Of a stretch of DNA of 64,000 nt, positions 18,170 to 28,089 are shown in pieces. The notes under the pieces were generated by a model. The model had not been told where the DNA came from. It searched no databases and was given only the letters and a program-made list of their open reading frames with translations. The position numbers were made by a program, and so were the translations under genes. Origin of the DNA: Methylomarinum sp. Ch1-1 (lineage in GTDB: Bacteria > Pseudomonadota > Gammaproteobacteria > Methylococcales > Methylomonadaceae). The stretch is taken from positions 3,250,501 through 3,314,500 of the forward strand of contig NZ_CP157743.1 in NCBI RefSeq assembly GCF_030717995.2. The letters are read 5' to 3'. Every line of letters begins with the position of its first letter. Position 1 is the stretch's first letter.

Positions 18170-19195
18170 ATGAGTAAAATGTCATCTAAGAGTTACCCTC
18201 AAATATGGAGTGATTCAATCTCCGCCGTGATGTACCTTTTCATTTTTTGGGCTATTGCATTTCCTGTTGACGCAACCGAGATGCCACTCAAGAAAGCTTC
18301 CCTGATGCCGCTTTGGGAGCCATAGGCGCAGTTCGCCGGTTATTATGTGGCGCTCGACAAAGGCATCTATGCCAGGCATGGCATTGATCTAACGATTCTC
18401 AGGGCTGGCCCCGGCCATTCTCCCGTTGACGCGCTGCAGAAAGGCGTCGCCGACTTTGCCATTTTGTGGTTGACGTCCGCCCTACGGCATCGTACTGCAG
18501 GGACTTTACTGGTGAACTTGGCTCAAACCAATCAACGTTCGTCGATGCTGCTGATTGCAAAGAAGACATCCGGAATCAACGCCATTGCCGACATGGACGG
18601 CAAAAAGGTAGGGCTATGGGAAGGAGAAGTATCTATTCCGCCTCGCGCCTTGTTCGCCAAACACCACATTAAGATTCACGCAGTGCGTCAGTCGCATACC
18701 GTCAATCTGTTTCTGCGCGGCGGCATCGATGTGACCTCCGCGATGTGGTTCAACGAGTATCATACGATTATTAATTCCGGCATCGATCCTGAGGAGTTAA
18801 ACGTCTTTTTCCTCAGAGACCAAGGCATGAACCTTCTGGAGGATGGGATTTACGCGCTGGAAAACACAGTTTCTCTTGACCCCGAGCTGGCGACGGCATT
18901 CGTCGAAGCTTCGTTGCAGGGATGGCGCTATGCCTTTGATCATTCCGACGAAGCGCTGGATATCGTCATCGATTACATGCAAAAAGCTCATTTACCCGCC
19001 AACCGAGTTCACCAGCGATGGATGCTCGACCGAATGCGGGATCTGATGATGCCTGCCGACACACAAACCAGACTCGGCGAATTGCGGGAGCAGGATTACG
19101 AGGCCGTAGGCCGCACCATGCAAGAACAAGGCCTGATCGGCGACTATCCCGATTACAATGCCTTTGTCTGGAGGACCGATGCCGAGGAAAAGTAG
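18170..19195 (+). pseudogene. NMT1/TauA-like ABC substrate-binding protein, interrupted by one amber codon
   Basis: The frame encodes a signal peptide (hydrophobic YLFIFWAIAFPVDA) followed by a periplasmic binding protein of the NMT1/THI5/TauA type: LMPLWEP, then AQFAGYYVALDKGIYARHG and a full second lobe. A single TAG at 18323-18325, codon 52, replaces what is normally glutamine (PQAQFAGYY), a one-base change from CAG. Everything after it stays in the same frame for about 290 codons without other damage, so the mutation is recent, suppressed, or a sequencing error. Such proteins bind small organic ligands. The gene overlaps the next by 17 bp and probably supplies ligand input to it. Confidence 0.8.
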
Positions 19196-21137
19196 CATCG
19201 CCGCCAGACTCGTTCTGGTCATCACGCTGTTCAGCGCTATCATCTTTTCTGTGACGCTCGGCTACAACTATTATCGATCCCGTACCATCCTGCAGCAAGA
19301 GTTGGAAAGCAACGCTCGCAATCTCGCCATGTCAATAGTCTATCGTATAGAGACTCAGCTAACGGCGGTTGCCAAAGTGGCGGAAGGGATGGCGCGCTCA
19401 TTGGAAGTTAACGAGCATAAGAAACAGCAGCTACTGACGCTGCTCAAAACCACTGTCGCAGACAATCCCGAGATATATGGCTCGGCCGTCGCCTTCGAAC
19501 CCTATGCCTTCAGCACCAATGAGCGTCTCTATGCGCCCTATTATTACCGGAAAAACGGGACAATTAGCTTTGAACGGTTGGAAGTTTCCTACCAACACTT
19601 GCCATACCTATACTGGGATTGGTATCAGATACCCCGTGAGTTAGGCGAACTCGAATGGAGCGAACCTTATTTCGATGAAGGCGCCGGCAACATTCTGATG
19701 TCGACCTGTTCGGTTCCGTTTTATAAGCACGGCGATGACGAGAAACAACTCCAGGGTATCGTAACTGCGGACATTTCTCTCGAAGCCCTGACCGAATACA
19801 TTAGTTCGGTCAAAATCCTCAGGACCGGCTACGCGGCCCTGCTTTCCCGCAACGGCATGGTGCTGGCTCACCCGATGAAGGACGCCATCATGAACGAAAC
19901 CTTTTTCAGCATTGCGGAGGGACGCCATGACACTTCGCTGCGGGAACTCGGCAAAAAAATGGTCAGGGGCGAGTCCGGTTTCGTCCATTACACCAGCTTG
20001 GTCGGCATTAACAGCTGGTTGTATTACACGCCGATCCCTTCGACCGGCTGGTCGTTGGCCGTCGTCTTCCCGGAGACAGAGCTACTGGAAAATGTTCGCA
20101 AATTGAGCATGACCATGGCGTCGATGGGATTCGTCGGGATATTGCTATTGATTCTGGCAGTCATTTACATTGCCAAGACGATCGTCAAACCTTTGCAATT
20201 ATTGACCGCGGCGACCGATCAGATCGCGACTGGAAACTTCGAGGTTGCATTGCCGATGCCGAAGTCGAATGACGAAGTGAGCGTATTGACTCACGATTTC
20301 CAGGTCATGGAGCAATCTTTGAAGGAATACATCAAAAACTTGACCGAGACCACGGCGGCCAAAGAACGCATTCAGAGCGAGCTCAAGGTTACGACCGATA
20401 TTCAGGCGAGTCTGTTGCCACGCATCTTTCCGCCCTTCCCCGATCATCCCGAATTTGAAATCTACGCATCGATGGTTCCCGCCAAAGAAGTCGGCGGCGA
20501 TTTCTATGACTTCTTTTTCATCGACGAGAACAATCTCTGCTTTCTGATTGCCGACGTTTCCGACAAGGGCGTTCCCGCCGCCCTGTATATGATGGTGGCA
20601 AAAACCCTGCTGAAGACCGAAGGGCAGCGTCTAGGGGAACCGGACAAGATTTTATCTTCCGTCAACACCATTCTTGCGGCGGACAATGAAAGCTGCATGT
20701 TTACGACGGTATTCTGCGCTATCCTCGACATAACCAGCGGATACGTTCGCTTCGCCAATGCCGGCCACAACCCGCCGCTGATTACCGATTCACGGGGCGC
20801 ACGATACCTGAAGCCGAAGCCGGGCTTGATGCTGGGGGCGATGGACGACACGGTCTTTGTAACCGAACAACTCCAATTAGAACAGGAAGGCCTCCTGTTT
20901 CTCTATACCGACGGTGTGACCGAGGCAAAAAATCCATCAGAGGAACTTTTGGGTGAAGAGCGCTTGCTGAATGCGTTGCAATCCGCCCCTGATACAAACG
21001 TGATGCACATGGTCCATTACATAGGTTCGGAAGTCGCTCGTCATGCCGACGGGGCTTCCCAGTCGGACGACATCACGATGTTAGCGATAAAAATGGCAAA
21101 GAAGCCGCCGGCTACTATACGCAAGGAGAATAGATGA
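19179..21137 (+). CDS. Membrane-bound sensor phosphatase: Cache-like, HAMP and SpoIIE/PP2C domains
   Basis: The 652-residue protein has an N-terminal membrane helix (about 7-32), a periplasmic sensor of about 270 residues of Cache type, a second helix (about 310-335), a HAMP linker (about 336-390), a short coiled coil and a SpoIIE-type PP2C phosphatase (about 415-645) with VGGDFYDFF, DVSDKGVPAAL, FANAGHNPP, YTDGVTEAKN and SDDIT. Such enzymes dephosphorylate STAS anti-anti-sigma proteins. The start at 19179 follows GGAGG by 4 bp, so the upstream in-frame start is not used. It overlaps the binding-protein gene and the next gene (ATGA type). A STAS gene lies 6 kb downstream. Confidence 0.9.
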   Translation: MPRKSSIAARLVLVITLFSAIIFSVTLGYNYYRSRTILQQELESNARNLAMSIVYRIETQLTAVAKVAEGMARSLEVNEHKKQQLLTLLKTTVADNPEIYGSAVAFEPYAFSTNERLYAPYYYRKNGTISFERLEVSYQHLPYLYWDWYQIPRELGELEWSEPYFDEGAGNILMSTCSVPFYKHGDDEKQLQGIVTADISLEALTEYISSVKILRTGYAALLSRNGMVLAHPMKDAIMNETFFSIAEGRHDTSLRELGKKMVRGESGFVHYTSLVGINSWLYYTPIPSTGWSLAVVFPETELLENVRKLSMTMASMGFVGILLLILAVIYIAKTIVKPLQLLTAATDQIATGNFEVALPMPKSNDEVSVLTHDFQVMEQSLKEYIKNLTETTAAKERIQSELKVTTDIQASLLPRIFPPFPDHPEFEIYASMVPAKEVGGDFYDFFFIDENNLCFLIADVSDKGVPAALYMMVAKTLLKTEGQRLGEPDKILSSVNTILAADNESCMFTTVFCAILDITSGYVRFANAGHNPPLITDSRGARYLKPKPGLMLGAMDDTVFVTEQLQLEQEGLLFLYTDGVTEAKNPSEELLGEERLLNALQSAPDTNVMHMVHYIGSEVARHADGASQSDDITMLAIKMAKKPPATIRKENR

Positions 21138-22612
21138 AAAAGGCAATACCGATCTTGATGATCTTGCTGGCGACCGTTGTGTTTTTCAGCGGATGCAGAA
21201 AAAACGAAATCGTCATCAGCCGTTTCGATGATGCAAAACAAGCAAGAATCGGGGTTATGACCGGATCCACCGGTGAAGCCATCACGCTCGTAAGATTTCC
21301 TCAGGCTCAGGTCAAAAGCTTCGACGACATCATGGATGCCGTCGCTGCAATGAAATCCGGACAATTGGATGCCATCGTGACGGCATTTCCCGCTGCGCTT
21401 CAGGTGTCGAAAAAGAACCCGGAATTCACCGTGTTGTCCGAACCGCTAGCTCACGAAAATACCGCGATTGCGGTCAGGAAAGGCAATGACGAGTTACTCG
21501 CCACGTTGAACCGACTCATCGATGAACTGAAAAATGACGGCACGCTCGCTTCGATGAAAAAGCGCTGGTTCAAACCGGATTTAAGCCCTTATATAGAATT
21601 AAACATTACCCTGCCGAGCGAAGGGAAGCCGCTCAAAATAGGGGTCAGCGCGACACGGGAACCGTTCAGTTTTGTCGACAAAAACGGCAGGGTCAGCGGT
21701 CATGACGGTGAATTTGCCCGAATTATCGGCGCCAAACTGCAGCGTCCGGTCGAATTTTACAACATGAAATTCATGGCGCTAATCCCTGCCCTGCAATCGG
21801 GCAAGGTCGACATCATCGTCACCGGCAAGACGGCAACCCAGGAACGCAGTCAGTTTGTCGATTTTACCCAGCCGTATTACGCCAACGCTCAAGTGATGCT
21901 GGTTAAACGAGCGCCATCAACCGGGTTCGCCGACGACCCGAAAACAACGCTCAAGCAATCGGTAAAACTTTCCTCCGTCGCAAACCTGGAAAACAAGCGC
22001 ATCGGCGTGCTGCTGGGCTCGGCTCACGACACCTATGCTACCGAACACTATCCCGATGCGACGATTCTTCAATACAAGTCCCCGGCCGATGTCGCGTTAG
22101 CGGTCAAGACCGGCAAGGTCGACGCCGCATTGTACGATGCCGAGCCGCTACGCGAAATCATGCGTCATGACGAAAGTTTGGCTTTGCTGGGCGGCTCCTT
22201 GTTCGACTTTGACGTAGCAGCCGGATTCAACAAAAACAATCCGCAACTCAGGAATCGGTTCAATGAATTTCTGGCACAGATCAAGCAAAACGGCGTTTAC
22301 GCCGACATGCTGCGGCGCTGGATGGAAAGACGCGATACCCAAATGCCTGTTATCGAAAACAGCAAAAACAATGGCGTTCTGGTCGTCGGTGTCAGCGACG
22401 CGGGGATGCCGTTTGTCGCGCTTCAAGACAACCAATGGGTGGGCTTCGACATCGAGTTATCGAAACGATTCGCGGCCTATCTCGGCAAAAAAGTAAAATT
22501 CAACAACATGGATTTCGGCAGCTTGATCGCCGCCGTCTCCACCGGCAAGGCCGACATCATTATCAGCTCAATCTATGTCACCGAAGAAAGAAAAAAACAA
22601 ATCGAGTTGTAA
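21134..22612 (+). pseudogene. 5' part of a giant multi-binding-domain ABC transporter fusion, split by IS66
   Basis: This part has a lipoprotein signal (lipobox FFSGC), an incomplete amino-acid-type solute-binding module (about 35-160), a complete SBP_bac_3 module (about 165-420) and the first half of a third (about 425-490). It stops at a codon formed by the IS66 insertion. Joining 21134-22608 to 24287-25796, which removes the IS and one 8-bp repeat, gives an uninterrupted frame of 995 codons and rebuilds QIEFSNPYF, matching RIDFSEPYF of the next module. Without the permease this fragment could at most act as a free binding protein. Confidence 0.88.
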
Positions 22613-24278
22613 TTATTCAGACACCCTAACAATTGGCAAGGCCGGTACCGGCAAGCCTGACCGCTGACTTGCGATCACTTGTGCCAAATAAATCCACGGT
22701 GACTGATTTCTTTTGCGGCAGGTTTCAATGACGCTGATTAAAATAGCGAACACACGCGTCCCATTTTCCGAGCGCGTGCCATAGCAAATGCCGCGTAAAA
22801 TAACCCAGTGGCGCAACGCTCGCTCCGCTTCATTATTCGTTAAGGGCTGATGCGGTTGATCCAGAACTTGAAAAATAGCTGTCCAGTCATTTAGCATTTC
22901 CGTGGCTAATGCTGCTGTTTTCTTATGTTCATGGGTTTTCATTTGTATACACATCTGCTGATAGAGCAGTAATTGCAGGCGATAAGTTTCAGAAAGTGGC
23001 GTATCAGGTGGTGTTATTCGCGCTTTGCGTACCGCACCTATCAACACAGCCAGTAAATCGTGCGTTTGTTGACCAAAAGCTGGGCGTCTCTGTTTAAGCT
23101 TTCATTGAGCCCTTTCGCTTTACGCAGAAGATGAGCCCAGCAACGTAACCGACTCAGATATTTGCGATAAACCGTGTAGCCATCGCTCATTAACCAACCA
23201 TTAAAGTCGTCGCCTAAAAGATTTTCCAATAATTCAGCGCTACGCGTAGCAATCCAATAGGCTGTGACGCGATTCGTACTGAACACCCATAACCAAAGAA
23301 AAGTCGTGTGCTCCATCCAGGAGGTTTCGTCTACATGCAGCAATTCGCTGTTAATGATTTCTTGTGCAAACTCATCTTCAAGCGGCATAGCCGCTGCGCC
23401 ACTTTCATGCAGGGTATTATTGATGGTGCCAACACTTAATTTAATACCTAACCAGTCATATAAAAATTCCTGAATACGCTCACGCGATAGGCGCATACGG
23501 TAGGCAAGACAAACAATCATTGCTGCCAGTCCAGGCCCCACTAAACGCCATTCAGTTCGGCTAATACCCGGCAATTGAGCATGACTGCTACGACTGACTT
23601 CTTTGCGCGTGATATGTCCATTGGCGCACACTACTTCATAGAGTGTGCTTGGTATGGGTGACTAGAATGCCTGGATGCTCAACATCGCCCCATTCGACAT
23701 TGATTGTTTCATACGCGGCATAGGCGATAGCATGACGCGGCTCTAATGTTTGATGGCAGCAGGCACATATTTCAGGGTAATGATCTTGATAGTGGGTAAT
23801 GGCTAGCTTTTGTGTCCGGCCAAAGCCTTGTGCGCCTGGTTGTTTGCCGGGTTTGCGGGGTTCTTGATGTTCATTGTTAGGATCAGCGGACTGTTGCTGA
23901 TCTTTTTTAGAAGGCGACGGGGGGGTGACGGTGTCTTCCGTTTCAGCAGACTTATCGATCTCCGTTTGTTCTTGATCGTTTGTATTATCTGTAGCTGCTT
24001 TATCCCAAGGCGCTTCGCTGCTAGGTGGACGAGAGCTGTTGCGCGAATTTTGGCTTAAGCGCTCACGCGCTTCTTTTAGGTCGTTAAGTAACTTAATCGA
24101 TAGGTAACGTAATTCCTCTTCCGGTAAATTGAGAAGCTCGTCTTCATCGATTTGGCTTAGGTCCTGGTTACTGAGTTGCATGGGATAAATACTAAGGCTT
24201 CTTAATGGATTTGTACAATGTTCTTGTGTCGGTTTGTCAATTATTTTGTATTTTCAGCTAGGGTGTGTGAATACTTAC
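22609..24278 (-). mobile_element. IS66-family insertion sequence, transposase-only type
   Basis: The element is 1670 bp. The left end GTAATTATTCAGACACCCTA and the inverted right end GTAAGTATTCACACACCCTA agree at 18 of 20 positions. It is flanked by a perfect 8-bp direct repeat ATCGAGTT (22601-22608 and 24279-24286), the duplication size of IS66. Only the tnpC-type transposase is encoded, with no tnpA or tnpB, as in the ISBst12 subgroup. Its end sequence resembles the ends of the short repeats at 27854, 28333, 30103 and 54285. Confidence 0.93.
22613..24181 (-). pseudogene. IS66 transposase (TnpC), two frameshifts
   Basis: The transposase is read in three pieces: 24181-23636 (N-terminal coiled coil, a proline-rich stretch and a zinc-binding CACC region), 23631-23041 (DDE core including LLHVDETSW and the MSDGY motif) and 23047-22613 (PLTNNEAERALR and the C-terminal block). 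The first shift is near 23635, where HTKHTL stops but the next frame continues YEVVCANGH. The second is near 23085, where AFGQQTHDLLAV continues in another frame. IS66 tnpC is not known to need frameshifting, so this copy is probably inactive, or the sequence has errors. Confidence 0.85.
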
Positions 24279-24286
24279 ATCGAGTT

Positions 24287-25796
24287 TTCCAATCCCTATT
24301 TCAAGATGGGCACCCGCGTCTTTGGGCTGAAGAGAAACGTCGCCACCGACAAACTGATGACGGTCGCCGATCTCAACGACAAGCGCATCGGTGTGTTGTT
24401 GGGATCGGTCTATGATACCTATGCGACCGAGCATTACCCAGAAGCCGAGATTCTGCAGTACAAATCGCCGTCCGATCTGATATTGGCGGTCCGATCCGGC
24501 AAGATCGATGCCGGTATTTATAACCGAGCGAATTTGATTCAAATCTTCCACAAAGACAAGGAATTAGCTTTATTGGGAGACCCCGTGCTGTCCATTCCGG
24601 TCGGCATGGGCTTCAACCGGGACAATGACGGCTTGCGGGAGCAATTCAATGCCTTCCTGAAACAAATACAAGCGAACGGCGTGTTGGATGACGTGGTGAA
24701 TCGCTGGATCGAACAAGGCGATAGCGTGATGCCTGAGATCGCCAATGCGGGTAGCAATGGCGTACTGGTGGTAGGGACCGTCAGCGACAAAGGGCTACCC
24801 TTCGCCGTCATTCAAAACAACGAATTGATCGGTTTCGATATCGAATTGGCCGAGCGCTTCGGCGCCTATCTCGACAAAAAAGTCGTATACGCCGACATGG
24901 AATTCGGCAATCTGATCGCCGCCGTCTCTTCCGGTAAGATCGACATGATCGACAGCACACTGATGATCACCGACGAGCGCAAGACCCGAATCGATTTTTC
25001 CGAGCCTTACTTTGACCTAAAGGCCAGCGTCTTCACTCTAAAGAAAAACCTGGCCGCCTACGACAGCTCGTCTAATATAGCGACGATATCCCCAGCCTTC
25101 CTTACCCGCGTCGCCGACAGTTTTTACAGCAACATCATCCACGAGCAACGCTACTTATTGATCTGGGACGGACTGAAGACCACTGTGGTCATTTCGATCT
25201 TTGCGACGCTGTTCGGGACCCTGGTCGGCGCCTTGGTCTGTTTCATGCGAATGTCGAAACGCACGGTTTTGAACTTGCCCGCTAGAATCTATATCAACCT
25301 CCTGCGCGGCATGCCGGTATTGGTTCTGTTGATGCTGATCTTCTATGTCGTGTTCGCGTCGGTCAATATCAGTCCGGTGCTGGTCGCCATCATCGCCTTC
25401 GGCCTGAATTTCGGCGCCTATGTCTCGGAAATGTTCCGCACCGGCATCGAAAGCGTCGACAAAGGCCAGACCGAAGCCGGCATGGCAATGGGGTTCACGA
25501 AGCTACAAACCTTTATCTTCATCGTGCTGCCGCAGGCCGTGCAGCGTATTTTACCGGTTTACAAGGGGGAATTCATTTCCTTAGTCAAGATGACGTCTAT
25601 CGTCGGCTACATCGCAGTGCAGGATTTGACCAAGGCCAGCGATATCATTCGCGCCCGCACCTTCGACGCTTTTTTTCCGCTGATCATGGTGGCGATCCTG
25701 TACTTCGTGATTGCCTGGGTGCTGATGCTGTCTTTGGAATATCTGGAACGGATTACCGATCCCAAATATAAGCGGCTTAAAGGAAGCAAGGCATGA
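24287..25796 (+). pseudogene. 3' part of the multi-binding-domain ABC transporter fusion: binding modules plus permease
   Basis: After the IS66 end the frame resumes with the second half of the third binding module, a short fourth module (VLVVGTVSDKGLPF to about FTLKKNL) and a polar amino-acid type permease (about 230 residues). The permease has the conserved inner-membrane loop (GIESVDKGQTEAGMAMGF) and several helices. The frame opens at 24234 inside the IS, but that start lacks a signal peptide, so correct membrane insertion of the binding modules is doubtful. The stop overlaps the ATPase gene by 4 bp. Fusions of binding domains to a permease are known for glutamine and histidine family importers; this many modules is unusual. 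Confidence 0.88.
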
Positions 25797-26881
25797 TCAA
25801 GGTAGAACATCTGTCCAAAAAATTCGGCGATCTTGTCGTGCTGAAGGACATTACCACCGAAATAAAAACCGGGGAAGTCGTCTCGATCATCGGTCCTTCC
25901 GGCACCGGCAAAAGCACCCTGCTGCGCTGCCTGAACTTGCTAGAAACACCTAGCGGCGGCACTATTCAAATTAATGGCCAGGATATGTTGGATAAGAAGA
26001 CCAATGTCGCCAAAATACGCCAGAAGATGAACATGGTGTTCCAATCGTTCAATCTGTTTTCCCACCTGACGGTGCTGGAAAACCTCACCATCGCGCCGAT
26101 CAGGCTTAAAGGGATAAGCAAGCAAGACGCCCGGATAAAAGCGCTCGAACTGTTGCGCCTGGTCGGATTGGCCGAAAAAGCCGGCAGTTATCCGGACGAA
26201 CTTTCCGGCGGCCAGCAACAACGCGTGGCCATTGCCCGCTGTCTCGCTATGGAGCCGGAAATCATCCTGTTCGACGAGCCGACTTCGGCGCTGGATCCGA
26301 CCATGGTCAGAGAAGTGCTGTCGGTCATCCGTCGCCTCGCCAAGGAGGGCATGACGATGGCGATCGTCACCCATGAAATGGATTTTGCCCGTGACGTATC
26401 GAACCGGATCTTGTACATGGACGAGGGGATCATCTACGAAGACGGACCGCCGGAACAGATTTTCGATAGCCCGTTAAGGGAAAAAACCCGGGCTTTCATC
26501 AACAGGGTCCGCAGCTACAGCTGCCAGATCAGTTCGCCCGATTACGATCTGTATGCAATGAATGCCGAAATCGAGGCCTTTTGTGAAAAGCAGATCCTGC
26601 CCAAGAAAAGCCGATACAATTTGCTGCTATTGGTGGAGGAATTGCTGCAAATCTATAATCCTTATCTGCGCACGATCATTCTGGATATGACCATAGCCTA
26701 TTCGGAAAAGAACGAACGCCTCGAAATTATCTGTGAAAGTAGCGGAGAGGAAGGTAATCCGCTCGAAAGTTCGAGTTTAACCGATGACCTGGGCCTGATG
26801 ATTATTAAGAATTTGACGGAAAGCATTGAATATAGATGGATCGACGGCAAAAACCGATTACAATTGCTGCTTAAGACCTAA
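25793..26881 (+). CDS. Polar amino-acid type ABC ATPase with a C-terminal RsbW-like ATPase domain
   Basis: Residues 1-240 are a standard importer ATPase: Walker A GPSGTGKST, signature LSGGQQQRVAIARCL, Walker B IILFDEPTSALDP, and the switch THEMDF. Importer ATPases of this group normally end here at about 240-250 residues. The extra about 120 residues resemble an anti-sigma-type histidine-kinase-like ATPase (LLLLVEELLQIYNPY as N-box, DDLGLMIIKNL as a G-box-like turn). The gene overlaps the transporter fusion and lies upstream of a STAS gene, so a link between transport and partner switching is proposed. The second domain is assigned from pattern only. Confidence 0.85.
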   Translation: MIKVEHLSKKFGDLVVLKDITTEIKTGEVVSIIGPSGTGKSTLLRCLNLLETPSGGTIQINGQDMLDKKTNVAKIRQKMNMVFQSFNLFSHLTVLENLTIAPIRLKGISKQDARIKALELLRLVGLAEKAGSYPDELSGGQQQRVAIARCLAMEPEIILFDEPTSALDPTMVREVLSVIRRLAKEGMTMAIVTHEMDFARDVSNRILYMDEGIIYEDGPPEQIFDSPLREKTRAFINRVRSYSCQISSPDYDLYAMNAEIEAFCEKQILPKKSRYNLLLLVEELLQIYNPYLRTIILDMTIAYSEKNERLEIICESSGEEGNPLESSSLTDDLGLMIIKNLTESIEYRWIDGKNRLQLLLKT

Positions 26882-26928
26882 CGATCATGGCGCTTGAGCG
26901 CCACCCTAGCATCAAGTGCCTGATCGTT

Positions 26929-26955
26929 CCCTGGCCCTCTCCCAGAGGGCCAGGG
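26929..26955. terminator. GC-rich hairpin after the ABC ATPase gene
   Basis: CCCTGGCCCTCT and AGAGGGCCAGGG form a perfect 12-bp stem with a 3-base loop. No T-run follows, so it may be a processing or REP-like structure rather than a rho-independent terminator. A weaker nested hairpin (AACGATCA with TGATCGTT) precedes it at 26880-26928. Confidence 0.4.
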
Positions 26956-27010
26956 AGATTAAGGGGCCGCTTCGCGACTTTCATAGTAAACACGCATAAG
27001 AACAACGTCC

Positions 27011-27346
27011 ATGGATTTGCAGACCACCATAGAAAATAACGCCACCATCGTAACAATCAGTGGCAGGCTGGATGCGGTAACAGCCCCTGAGTATGAAAAA
27101 AGAATCCGAGAAATGATTACCAGCGGCACTACCGACTTTGTCGTGGACTTTGCACGACTCGATTACATCAGCAGCGCAGGCCTTCGGGCTCTGCTGCTGA
27201 TGGCCAAGCTGCTGAAGGAAAAAAACGGCAATGTCTGCTTTGCCAACGTCAATGGCAACGTCCGCTCGGTCTTCGAGATGTCCGGCTTCGCGTCCCTTTT
27301 CAAGATGGAAAATTCCGTCGCCGAAGCGCTGGCGACACTCACCTAA
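27011..27346 (+). CDS. STAS-domain anti-sigma factor antagonist
   Basis: The 111-residue protein is a single STAS domain of the SpoIIAA/RsbV type. The phosphorylation motif DYISSAGLR has the likely regulatory serine at residue 54 or 55. In partner switching, the RsbW-like kinase phosphorylates this serine and a SpoIIE-type phosphatase removes the phosphate; both kinds of partner are encoded nearby. It ends 19 bp from the convergent RsbW-like gene. Whether the final target is a sigma factor or another protein cannot be seen here. Confidence 0.93.
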   Translation: MDLQTTIENNATIVTISGRLDAVTAPEYEKRIREMITSGTTDFVVDFARLDYISSAGLRALLLMAKLLKEKNGNVCFANVNGNVRSVFEMSGFASLFKMENSVAEALATLT

Positions 27347-27365
27347 CTTAAGGTCTTCTTGGGCT

Positions 27366-27797
27366 TTATACCTTACTTTGATGAGGTAAGCGCTTGTGCA
27401 GCACGATCAAATTTCCAGTGCCGTCATAATACGCGTGGACATCGTCCATAATTTTCTTAACCAAGTGTATACCGAGACCGCCGATCGGGCGATCGTTGAT
27501 ATCCTGGTCCAGCTTAGGCGCCGGGACTTGTACAAACGGGTCAAATGGCGGCGCATCGTCTTTGAGAACAATCTCCAAGCATTCCGCCGTACTGTTTATT
27601 TGCACGTGAATAAACCGGTCCGAGGCTCCGTTTAGGCCGTAAGTGATGGTGTTGGTAATCAACTCTTCCAGGCACAAGTTGACAGAGAACGCCAGATCCC
27701 GATCGCTAAGCACGTTGTTGACAGCATCGGCCAGAGTCTCGATTTCTTCGAGTCTTGAAGGGACCTGGTAATCCAGCAACACTTTCTTAATGTGCAC
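27366..27797 (-). CDS. RsbW-like anti-sigma factor serine kinase
   Basis: The 143-residue protein is a stand-alone GHKL ATPase of the anti-sigma type: N-box EELITNTITYG (about 44-54), G1 DDAPPFDP (about 79-86) and G2 GGLGIHLVKK (about 105-114). It would phosphorylate and bind the STAS protein encoded convergently next door. No sigma factor gene is close, so its output partner is unknown. Confidence 0.92.
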   Translation of the reverse strand: MHIKKVLLDYQVPSRLEEIETLADAVNNVLSDRDLAFSVNLCLEELITNTITYGLNGASDRFIHVQINSTAECLEIVLKDDAPPFDPFVQVPAPKLDQDINDRPIGGLGIHLVKKIMDDVHAYYDGTGNLIVLHKRLPHQSKV

Positions 27798-27853
27798 GTC
27801 AAGAAGAGATTCAGTTAGTTTGAATTCGTCAATCTGGCTAAGTTAATTTTCAC

Positions 27854-28081
27854 GTAACTATTCAGCATAGTTTTTTTTCAGAGGGAGTAGGTTATTGATT
27901 TATCGGGCTGTCTGCAACAGGATGTTGCAGTCAGAGCTTACACGGATGTATTCACCCAGCACCTAAATACCATAGACTATTGGCAATGATTTATAATCGT
28001 CGTTTATTTAGGTGCTGGGTGAACGCGTCCCGAGAAATCAATGACCTGCTCCCTAAAGACTGCAAGACCCTGAATAGTTAC
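27854..28081. repeat. IS66-ended non-autonomous element (type A) with 8-bp target duplication
   Basis: It starts GTAACTATTCAGC and ends CTGAATAGTTAC, with long subterminal inverted repeats (GGGAGTAGGTTATTGATTTA near the left, matched in inverse near the right). The direct repeat ATTTTCAC lies on both sides (27846-27853 and 28082-28089). The 69-bp palindromic element is inside at 27955-28023. No protein is encoded. Confidence 0.9.
27955..28023. repeat. 69-bp palindromic element, copy 2
   Basis: Arms CCCAGCACCTAAAT and ATTTAGGTGCTGGG, preceded by TTCA and ending TGAA. Its loop is the reverse complement of the loop of the copy at 54436, so the element has been found in both orientations. The closely related repeat at 30103 lacks exactly this insert. 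Confidence 0.88.
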
Positions 28082-28089
28082 ATTTTCAC

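Noticed and set aside
23041-23640. Programmed frameshifting in the IS66 transposase
   Set aside because: IS66 tnpC is not known to frameshift and no slippery heptamer with structure stands out; mutation or sequence error is simpler.
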